7,082 nt of DNA from Candidatus Bathyarchaeota archaeon ex4484_135. GTDB taxonomy: Archaea > Thermoproteota > Bathyarchaeia > EX4484-135. The position numbers were made by a program, and so were the translations under genes. Numbering within the stretch: the first letter of the stretch is position 1; each line of letters begins with the position of its first letter. The DNA lies in the NCBI GenBank assembly GCA_002255025.1, contig NJEJ01000048.1:1-7082 (forward strand), given 5' to 3'. Below, one piece after another: positions 1 through 5,290 of this stretch. A model generated the notes under the pieces. It was not told the origin of the DNA. It saw only the letters and a list, made by a program, of their open reading frames with translations, and made no database searches.

Positions 1-177
1 AGGGTGGTGAGCGTGCAGCCCAAGAAGCCCAGCGACATCAGACCGGACGTGCCCAAGAGCTTAGATGAGGTCCTCCTGACGGGCCTGGCCAAGGAGAAAG
101 AGGACCGCTATGAAACGGCTGAGGGGTTCAGGAGGGCGTTATTAGCGGTCCTAGAGGAAAAGCTAAGCCACGGTTAG
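1..177 (+). CDS. Ser/Thr protein kinase, C-terminal fragment (5' end outside window)
   Basis: Reading frame 1 is open from the window edge to a TAG at 175-177, giving 58 residues. The segment PSDIRPDVPKSLDEVLLTGL followed by AKEKEDRYETAEGF is the usual end of the C-lobe of bacterial-type Hanks kinases: proline-rich turn, helix, then the conserved Arg-Tyr of the RYxTA motif. Over 44 aligned residues it matches 24 in the complete kinase at 2312-3682 (kinase residues 409-452), so the two are paralogues or share recent ancestry. The protein stops about a dozen residues after the kinase fold, so no C-terminal sensor domain is attached. ATP-binding and catalytic motifs lie upstream of the window and cannot be checked, so activity is inferred from the family. 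Expected role: phosphorylation of Ser/Thr residues on partner proteins, possibly the FHA-read partners encoded nearby. Confidence 0.82.
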   Translation, partial: RVVSVQPKKPSDIRPDVPKSLDEVLLTGLAKEKEDRYETAEGFRRALLAVLEEKLSHG

Positions 178-245
178 AAGACACCGAGAGCCACGAGCAT
201 GAGTGCCCATAATCCTCGTCTTAGCATAACTGGTTGAGAGGCGAA

Positions 246-257
246 AGCTATTTAAGC
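246..257 (+). promoter_or_regulatory. Archaeal promoter (TATA box) for the 281 operon, probably leaderless
   Basis: The sequence ctatttaa at 248-255, preceded by a purine-rich gcgaaag that could serve as the BRE, resembles an archaeal TATA box. Its centre lies about 28 bases before the ATG at 281, so transcription would begin almost exactly at the start codon. No Shine-Dalgarno motif sits at the usual distance before this ATG, which fits a leaderless message. The 103-base gap between the upstream kinase stop and the ATG holds no other recognisable element and no clear T-rich terminator. Confidence 0.6.
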
Positions 258-280
258 CCCGAGGGAAAACACGCTTTAGC

Positions 281-1453
281 ATGTTTCCTGCCTGGTTTAC
301 CACCATGATTGATTGGCTCCGCATTATCAGGTTCTTCTCCTACGCCAAAGACGCCCTAAACTGGCTATACGAGGCTATCAAAGGAAGACGAGCCCCCATG
401 CCAGCTGAGGAGCTCATGAGGTATGATGATCTTTACGTGAGCGTCATGAGGGATATGCTGGGCGAGGCGCATAGGTCTATCGGGAAGGCCATGAGGGAGC
501 TACGCTTATCGGGCCGCGAAGACGGGATCTCGAAGCTGAGCAGGCTGAATAGGGAATTAGAGGGCCTGCTAGACGATCTAAGGGTCTGGAGGCCTACATC
601 CTGGGGGAAGAAGGAGAAATATAGCAAGAAGATACTTGACTACGTTAACTTAACCGCGGTATGCGAGTGCCACGGTATTTATGAGAGGGCCGAGGAGCTA
701 ATGGCCTCGTTAGACGAGACGGCCATCATAACCAAGACCTCTGATGACATGATAAGGGCCATGAGCAGAGTAAGGACGTTAAGAAACACGCTCTCCTGGG
801 CTCTACGCCTCCCCTCTCCCCGTGACTTCTTGGAGGCCCTCAGAAGCGAGGCGCTAAAGAGGATGAGGAGCGGGAGAAAGGATGGCATTATCATATACGA
901 TAGCGTCATCAGGGTGGCCGAGGCTTTTGTCCTCGCCGATTCTAAGAGGGAGAAAGATGCCCATAAGATAATAGCTTATGATGTCCTATCCGCTATCCGT
1001 GCTCTAAGCCCCGTCGGCAAGCCCTTTGTTCACTTAGATGAGCTGTGGGATGAGCTCCGTGCGAGGGTGCCGGGCATAGGCCTAAGGGAATTGAAGAAAT
1101 CCGTTAAGTATCTATGGGAGGAGGGCGTAATACCGAAGGTGATCGAGGCTGGCAGACGGGGCCTAATGGCAGTTCTCAGGCCTGAGGGCTTTGAGCCGGA
1201 GATGAATGAGATCATCATGGTCGTGAAGAGCAATGACCAGTTTAAGCGAAATGGCTTCACAGCTCTTGAACTTGCTTCTAAGACAGGCTGGAGCGAGAAG
1301 GTAGTCCGGGAAGTCCTAGCCGAGATGGAAGACTGCGGTCTTGCATGGCGTAGAATGACGCAAGAAAGCATTATAAGGTGGTTTATCCCGGAACTTTACG
1401 AGGAGGGCGGGGGCCATGGGGAGGGGTATTCAGTGGGAGCCGGGCGAGCATGA
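281..1453 (+). CDS. Helical protein with amphipathic N-terminus and two winged-helix domains; possible ESCRT-III/PspA-like factor
   Basis: I do not recognise this 390-residue protein as a named family. Residues 10-37 (WLRIIRFFSYAKDALNWLYE and following basic residues) form a strongly amphipathic helix with aromatic residues on one face, suited to peripheral membrane binding. Residues 45-240 look all-helical and charged. Residues 249-300 read as a winged helix (HLDELWDEL, a second helix ending at WEEGVIP, then a basic wing), and residues 325-370 look like a second (FTALELASKTGWSEKVVREV as helix-turn-helix). The final 15 residues are Gly-rich. The order of basic helical hairpin followed by a C-terminal winged helix resembles archaeal CdvB/ESCRT-III proteins, and the downstream SPFH gene recalls bacterial PspA operons, but no diagnostic motif settles this. 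A DNA-binding or scaffold role is equally possible. The ATG follows a leaderless-type promoter. The gene overlaps the next one by 38 bases. Confidence 0.85.
   Translation: MFPAWFTTMIDWLRIIRFFSYAKDALNWLYEAIKGRRAPMPAEELMRYDDLYVSVMRDMLGEAHRSIGKAMRELRLSGREDGISKLSRLNRELEGLLDDLRVWRPTSWGKKEKYSKKILDYVNLTAVCECHGIYERAEELMASLDETAIITKTSDDMIRAMSRVRTLRNTLSWALRLPSPRDFLEALRSEALKRMRSGRKDGIIIYDSVIRVAEAFVLADSKREKDAHKIIAYDVLSAIRALSPVGKPFVHLDELWDELRARVPGIGLRELKKSVKYLWEEGVIPKVIEAGRRGLMAVLRPEGFEPEMNEIIMVVKSNDQFKRNGFTALELASKTGWSEKVVREVLAEMEDCGLAWRRMTQESIIRWFIPELYEEGGGHGEGYSVGAGRA
1400..1409 (+). promoter_or_regulatory. Shine-Dalgarno site for the SPFH gene
   Basis: The purine-rich gaggagggcgg just before the ATG at 1416 complements the archaeal 16S 3' end, at a plausible spacing of 6-8 bases. 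It lies inside the last codons of the preceding gene. It supports 1416 as the start and points to translation from a shared message. Confidence 0.6.
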
Positions 1454-1994
1454 GCTGGCCCTGGTGCTCCCGAACGAGCGGTATCCGGATTTACCGGATT
1501 TAAAAGAGGGGAGGCGCCTGCTGCTTGGCCCAAAGCAGAGGGCCGTCGTGTTCATAAAGAACTTGCCGAGGCCTATGGTCTTCTCGGAGGGCGAGCACAA
1601 GCTGCCTAAGAAAGTGCAAAAGCTAGTGGTGGTCAGCACCGGCCGGAGGAACAGCCCCTTCGGCGTGCCGAAGAGGACGGTTTTCGAGCAACTGGGCTTC
1701 AGCGGCATGCTCATCTTGAGGATCGAGGACAGGGACGATGATGTGGAGAGGTTCGTGGAAAAGCTCGTGCTGGAGCAGCGCATAACGACCTTGGGTGAGC
1801 TGGTGCAGTGGCTCGTGCGGAACTACCTCATTCGTGCCTTCAAGGATGTCGTCGCCGCTGAGGGCATGTCAGAGGAGGAGTTCGTGAGGGCGGGGGAGAA
1901 GCTAGCCGAAAAGGTGAGGGACGTGGCTAACTCGTATATAATGGAATACGGGCTATACCTGGAGAACATAAGCGTGCAGTGGTGGGCGAGGTGA
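1416..1994 (+). CDS. SPFH/Band-7 (stomatin-prohibitin-like) domain protein, YdjI-like
   Basis: This 192-residue protein has the order expected of an SPFH domain. A beta-rich N-terminal part contains GPKQRAVVFIKN (38-49) and the turn FSEGEHKLPKKVQKLVVVST (56-75). Then come an NSPFGVPKRTVF strand region (79-90), a strand GMLILRIED (97-105), the helix VERFVEKLV (110-118), a helical part with LVRNYLIRAFKDVVA (133-147), and the typical closing pattern EYGLYLENISVQ (177-188), where a helix ends in a Gly and is followed by a strand. The NSPFG/GVP segment is closest to the YdjI-type SPFH proteins (COG4260), which in bacteria neighbour PspA. Known family members assemble on membranes as scaffolds. No signal peptide or transmembrane helix is visible, and the C-terminal zinc ribbon of YdjI proteins is missing, so membrane attachment would need a partner such as the upstream amphipathic-helix protein. 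Identification is by eye. Confidence 0.75.
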   Translation: MGRGIQWEPGEHELALVLPNERYPDLPDLKEGRRLLLGPKQRAVVFIKNLPRPMVFSEGEHKLPKKVQKLVVVSTGRRNSPFGVPKRTVFEQLGFSGMLILRIEDRDDDVERFVEKLVLEQRITTLGELVQWLVRNYLIRAFKDVVAAEGMSEEEFVRAGEKLAEKVRDVANSYIMEYGLYLENISVQWWAR

Positions 1995-2347
1995 GCGAGA
2001 GGCAGGAGGGCTCTCGGGGAGAAGGGCAAGACGCCGAAGGGGAAGCCCTGAAGAGGGAGGTCATGAGGGCCGTAGAGCAGGAGGCCGATGGGCTATGCGA
2101 TATCACCATCCGGCTGGCAGCTGGCCTCGTGCTCACCCTCTCAACGATATGCGAGGGGCTGAGGCGGGGCATCATCAGCCCGGAGAGCGCCGAGTGCATT
2201 TGGGAGGGCGCCAAGAAAGAGCTCTCCCGCTTGTTGGCCGAGAGGGCAGAGGCCCTGATCGAGAGGGGCCACGGGGTCCTTAGGGGCTGTATCGAGCGCT
2301 ACCCGCCCCGGTCAGGCTCCTCCCAGCCCGTCCAAGATGGCCAGTAG
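1991..2347 (+). CDS. Small helical protein of unknown function, coupled to the SPFH gene
   Basis: Not recognised. The most likely start is the GTG at 1991, whose GTGA overlaps the TGA that ends the SPFH gene at 1992-1994. This classic 4-base coupling gives 118 residues. In-frame GTGs at 1979 and 1982 would add up to four residues. After a polar Glu/Gly/Gln-rich N-terminus (about 20 residues), the rest is predicted helical: a charged helix (ALKREVMRAVEQEADGL), a hydrophobic but charge-interrupted helix (ITIRLAAGLVLTLSTICEGL), then Glu/Ala/Leu-rich helices ending in a Pro/Ser/Gln tail. Three cysteines are scattered. The hydrophobic helix is short for a membrane span and is flanked by Asp and Arg, so it more likely packs in a bundle or oligomer interface. 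Operon position suggests an accessory subunit of the SPFH protein. Its last 36 bases overlap the 3' end of the convergent kinase gene. Confidence 0.7.
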   Translation: MSERQEGSRGEGQDAEGEALKREVMRAVEQEADGLCDITIRLAAGLVLTLSTICEGLRRGIISPESAECIWEGAKKELSRLLAERAEALIERGHGVLRGCIERYPPRSGSSQPVQDGQ

Positions 2348-3682
2348 GTCCACCCTCAGCTCGGCCGCCGACTGGTAGCGCTCTTCCTTAGGCTTCCTGA
2401 GGGCTGTCAGGACCACTTCGTCCAGCTCCTCGGGCACCCCCGGCCTGAGCTTGCTGGGCGGCTCTGGCTCATGGGCGAGGACACGGCCTATCACCTCAGC
2501 CTCCGTGGCGGCCTCGGCCATGAAGGGATTATGGCCCGTTAGGGCCTCGTAGAGCACCACGCCGAGCTGCCAGATGTCGGTGCGCCAGTCCGGCTTGCCC
2601 ATCTTGTCCGGGAGCAGCTGCTCTGGGGCCAGGTATGGCAAAGTGCCCACAGCGGCCCTTAGGTCCCTGGAGCTAGAGGACGCCATCATGATCTTGGCCA
2701 AGCCCAGATCGGCCAGCTTGGGCACTCCATCGGCCGTGAAGAGCACGTTGCCGGGCTTGATATCCCTATGAACGATGCCATAGTGATGTATGTAGTCTAA
2801 CGCATCGGCAAGCTGTATGGCCATCAGCACGGCCTCCCTGATCGGCAGGCCCTTCGGGTAGTGCTGATCTAGGATGGCCCTGAGGGAGCCACCCTCCATG
2901 AGCTCCATGGCCATCCAGATGAAGGGGCCGGTGCCGTAAGCTAGGACGGCCACTATGTTGGGGTGCTTGAGTTTGGCCGAGAGCTCGGCCTCACGCAGGA
3001 TGGCCTCCTGCTCCTCACGCTCTAAGGTCCTCCAGGGCTGGGCCAGCAGGGGCAGCTTGACGGCCACCTCACGGCCCTTGAGGGTGGCCAGGTATACCTC
3101 GGCCATGCCGCCTGAGCCTATGAAAGCCTTTATCACGGGCACCTCCGGGCCACCGTAGAGGGGCCTGCTGAGCTGGAGTTGGAAGCCCTCCCGCAGGGGC
3201 TTAGTTTCTATACCGGGCAGCTTGATGGCTAGGGGACGCCTTACGAGCCTCTTGCGCTTGGGCTTAAACACTACTCGTAATTCGACAGATAGTCGCTCTT
3301 TTCTGAGGGGCTCTTCGCTTTTTCTCAACAGCATGCTAATTTCTCTAATTATGTTTGTCATAATTTTTTCATATTTATACCGGAAGACTCTCAGCGTGTA
3401 TACTCTTTGATAACGCCTCAAGACGATGAGCGGACGAGGATGAATAGGAATAACTATTTTTGGCTCATAGTCGATAGAGGGATCGGTAGTTATTAAAATG
3501 GCCCCTTTATACTTGTTGAGCAATTTATCACGGCCTTCGGCCAGCAGTATTTTGATGTCAAAACCTAACAGCTTTAACCTTTTCTTACCCCATTTTACGA
3601 AGTCCTTAAGATGTGGATCAAAGAGGAGCGGGGGGCTCGTAGTGATGTTGTTCGCATCCTGCCTCGGCACAGACGTCCTCAC
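2312..3682 (-). CDS. Hanks-type Ser/Thr protein kinase with novel N-terminal domain
   Basis: This 456-residue protein carries a complete bacterial-type kinase domain at about residues 183-450. Visible motifs are the Gly-rich loop IGSGGMAEV (188-196), the VAVK lysine (K209), the alpha-C glutamate in LREAEL (E231), the catalytic loop HRDIKPGN (305-312; D307, K309, N312), the metal-binding DLG (325-327, replacing DFG), the P+1 segment VGTLPYLAPEQ (345-355), the alpha-F aspartate in TDIWQLG (D369), and a closing RYQSAAEL. All catalytic residues are present, and the HRD arginine predicts activation-loop control. A serine run (335-338) and T347 are candidate autophosphorylation sites. Residues 1-180 are basic, probably alpha/beta, resemble no domain I know, and are encoded by visibly more A+T-rich DNA. 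No transmembrane helix is seen, so the kinase is likely cytosolic. The GTG at 3682 is the first possible start because an in-frame TGA precedes it directly. A G-run lies about 6 bases upstream. Confidence 0.95.
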   Translation of the reverse strand: MRTSVPRQDANNITTSPPLLFDPHLKDFVKWGKKRLKLLGFDIKILLAEGRDKLLNKYKGAILITTDPSIDYEPKIVIPIHPRPLIVLRRYQRVYTLRVFRYKYEKIMTNIIREISMLLRKSEEPLRKERLSVELRVVFKPKRKRLVRRPLAIKLPGIETKPLREGFQLQLSRPLYGGPEVPVIKAFIGSGGMAEVYLATLKGREVAVKLPLLAQPWRTLEREEQEAILREAELSAKLKHPNIVAVLAYGTGPFIWMAMELMEGGSLRAILDQHYPKGLPIREAVLMAIQLADALDYIHHYGIVHRDIKPGNVLFTADGVPKLADLGLAKIMMASSSSRDLRAAVGTLPYLAPEQLLPDKMGKPDWRTDIWQLGVVLYEALTGHNPFMAEAATEAEVIGRVLAHEPEPPSKLRPGVPEELDEVVLTALRKPKEERYQSAAELRVDLLAILDGLGGA

Positions 3683-3710
3683 TCATCGCCCCCCTTATAG
3701 TGGACAAGGG

Positions 3711-3730
3711 CTATATTTATAAGGCTTGCG
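3711..3730 (-). promoter_or_regulatory. Archaeal promoter (BRE/TATA) for the minus-strand kinase gene
   Basis: Read on the minus strand, cgcaagccttataaatatag contains a near-consensus archaeal TATA box (ttataaata, 3714-3722), preceded by a plausible BRE. The predicted start of transcription near 3690-3693 leaves a leader of about 10 bases or less before the GTG at 3682. The kinase therefore appears to have its own promoter rather than depending on the FHA-ATPase operon behind it. Confidence 0.65.
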
Positions 3731-3739
3731 GTTTTTAGC

Positions 3740-3793
3740 CTTGACAGTCGTCCTATGTGCTCCTGATGCCGAGCATTTACTTGTCAGTCAGCC
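3740..3793. repeat. Pair of imperfect direct repeats upstream of the kinase promoter
   Basis: CTTGACAGTCGTCC (3740-3753) and CTTGTCAGTCAGCC (3780-3793) match at 11 of 14 positions, 9 of 10 in the core, with starts exactly 40 bases apart, close to four helical turns. They lie just upstream of the minus-strand TATA box in the 150-base gap between the ATPase stop and the kinase start. The spacing would suit a regulator binding one face of the DNA, but with two copies only, chance is not excluded. Confidence 0.3.
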
Positions 3794-3832
3794 ATCTTAT
3801 ATTTCCTAGCCTCTTCTGATGAGCAGCGGCCC

Positions 3833-5290
3833 CTATCTCCTCATACACTCGGCCCCCGGGGCCATGCTTATTACGAGCTCCTCAAGCTCCTTGAGCGCTC
3901 TCTCAAGCGCCCTCAGCTCGGGCGCAGAGACCACAAGCGTCAGGACTACCCTCCCCTCCGCCTTGGAGGCCACCATCCCGACCCTGAGCCCTCTCGCCTC
4001 GTGGATGGCCATCGTTACGCCCCTGCCGCCAGCCCTGGCGCTCCTCGGCCCCCAGCCCTCCCTCGCCAGGCCGAGCGCCAGCTTGGAGAGGGCCTCCTCG
4101 CTCGGCAGGAGGAACGACAGCGCTTGATACCTGTGCGCCGGCGTGGGCATAAGCTCATCCATGGCCCTGTAGATGAGCAGCCTGGCGTGATAATCGGCCA
4201 CCACCTCCGCCGGGTAATCGAACTCCCGCACATCGAGCTCCACGGCCGGGACCTCGGCCAGGACCTCGGAAGGCCTCTCCTCGGGCGCTTGAACCGGAGC
4301 CGGGATTGGCTCAGGAGCCCTCTCCGGGGCGGGAGGCGGGGCCTCCTCGGGCAAGCCCACCTCGCTCACGCCAGCCTCAAGGCCTAGCGCTCTGGCGAGA
4401 GCTCTTATGGCCTCCAGCAGGTCTGGCGTCTCGGCTGGCTTGACGAGGGGTGTCCCTCCGCCATGGCTGCATAGTCTCTGCTTTATCTTGACGGTCCTCG
4501 GCTCCCCAAGGCCCAGAACGATGGCCTCCCCTGGCTCCAAGGCCCTCACGAAATCGGCCAGCTCACGGGGAAGCCCCTCCTCGAAGAGCCTTTTCAGGTC
4601 CGTGGGGTCCACGAGCTTGTGGATTATCTTCACCTCCGCCTGGGTGAGGATGGCCTTGCTTATCTCGGCTGGCCTCCTGACCGCTACCACGAAGCCTATG
4701 CCGTGGTGCCTGCCCGTGGCCGCCACCTCGTAGAACCAGTAGGCGGCCTTCTTCTGCGCCTCGGCTATCACGTCCAACTTTGGCAGACCCCTCTCGGGCG
4801 CTATCCTGTGGGCCTCATCCACTATTAGGACGCAGGGCCTCCTGTGCTCCTCCTCGGCCCCGTAGAAGGCCTCTAGGAAGTCGGCCAAGAAGGCCAGCTT
4901 CTCTGCCATGGTGGCCCTGGCCAGGTCGAGCACCACGCTGAGGCCGAGTTCCACGATCTTGTGGGCCAGCTCCCGGGCGTGCTCTGGCCTGAGGCCCCTT
5001 ATATCAGCGTATTCCTGCTCCCCGAGGCTTGCGATGAGGACGGGGAAGCGCTCCCTGAGGGTGTAGTATTCGCCCATGAGGTCTATTATCACGAACGGTT
5101 GCCCGATCCTGGCCAGCTCCTCGGCTAGGACGCCGCAAGTATATGACTTCCCGCTCCCCCTCATGCCGAGGACGCTCATGCCACGATCTATCAGGTGCTT
5201 CTTCACGTCAAGCCTGAGTCCCTCGGCCAGCTCGACGCACAGCTCCTCGCTGGCGCTCTCACGGCTGACCCCCCCTGGCGTATCAGTCAC
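3833..5290 (-). CDS. HerA-like (DUF87) P-loop ATPase with Pro-rich linker and unfamiliar C-terminal domain
   Basis: This 485-residue member of the HerA/FtsK ATPase class carries Walker A GMRGSGKSY (42-50), a post-Walker-A strand VIIDLMGEYYTL (67-78), Walker B VLIVDEAHRIAP (154-165; D158, E159), and the segment ATGRHHGIGFVVAVRRPAEI (191-210), which normally carries the sensor and arginine-finger region (usually SQRP, here VRRP). Relatives form hexameric rings that pump or unwind DNA, or remodel other polymers. The N-terminal HAS barrel of true HerA is absent, since Walker A begins within 45 residues. A Pro/Glu/Ala-rich linker (313-342) leads to a domain of about 130 residues (350-480) that I do not recognise. 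The GTG start at 5290 overlaps the FHA stop by 8 bases and has a strong Shine-Dalgarno, so the two proteins are probably made together. The DNA substrate is not shown by the sequence. Confidence 0.92.
   Translation of the reverse strand: MTDTPGGVSRESASEELCVELAEGLRLDVKKHLIDRGMSVLGMRGSGKSYTCGVLAEELARIGQPFVIIDLMGEYYTLRERFPVLIASLGEQEYADIRGLRPEHARELAHKIVELGLSVVLDLARATMAEKLAFLADFLEAFYGAEEEHRRPCVLIVDEAHRIAPERGLPKLDVIAEAQKKAAYWFYEVAATGRHHGIGFVVAVRRPAEISKAILTQAEVKIIHKLVDPTDLKRLFEEGLPRELADFVRALEPGEAIVLGLGEPRTVKIKQRLCSHGGGTPLVKPAETPDLLEAIRALARALGLEAGVSEVGLPEEAPPPAPERAPEPIPAPVQAPEERPSEVLAEVPAVELDVREFDYPAEVVADYHARLLIYRAMDELMPTPAHRYQALSFLLPSEEALSKLALGLAREGWGPRSARAGGRGVTMAIHEARGLRVGMVASKAEGRVVLTLVVSAPELRALERALKELEELVISMAPGAECMRR

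Noticed and set aside
1030..1371. Minus-strand open frame opposite the 390-residue protein
   Set aside because: It is Ser/Arg-rich with no domain logic. The plus strand here encodes convincing winged-helix sequence in a continuous operon.
2095..2283. Alternative plus-strand frame inside the small helical protein gene
   Set aside because: Its Gly/Arg/Pro-rich translation looks like a frame shadow. The 1991-2347 frame is helical and coupled to the SPFH stop codon.
3684..3686. Minus-strand ATG just upstream of the kinase GTG as an alternative start
   Set aside because: It is out of frame with the kinase and opens only about 22 codons before a stop. The in-frame GTG at 3682 directly follows a stop codon and is the first usable start.
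3758..3775. Small hairpin TGCTC-loop-GAGCA as a terminator for the ATPase operon
   Set aside because: The stem is only five base pairs with an eight-base loop, and no T-run follows on the minus strand.
3819..4127. Plus-strand open frame opposite the ATPase C-terminal domain
   Set aside because: Low-complexity Ser/Ala/Leu translation typical of the antisense of a G+C-rich gene. No promoter or ribosome site was found.
4407..4733. Plus-strand open frame opposite the ATPase core
   Set aside because: It lies over the HerA-like core, whose motifs are clear on the minus strand. The translation has no recognisable features.
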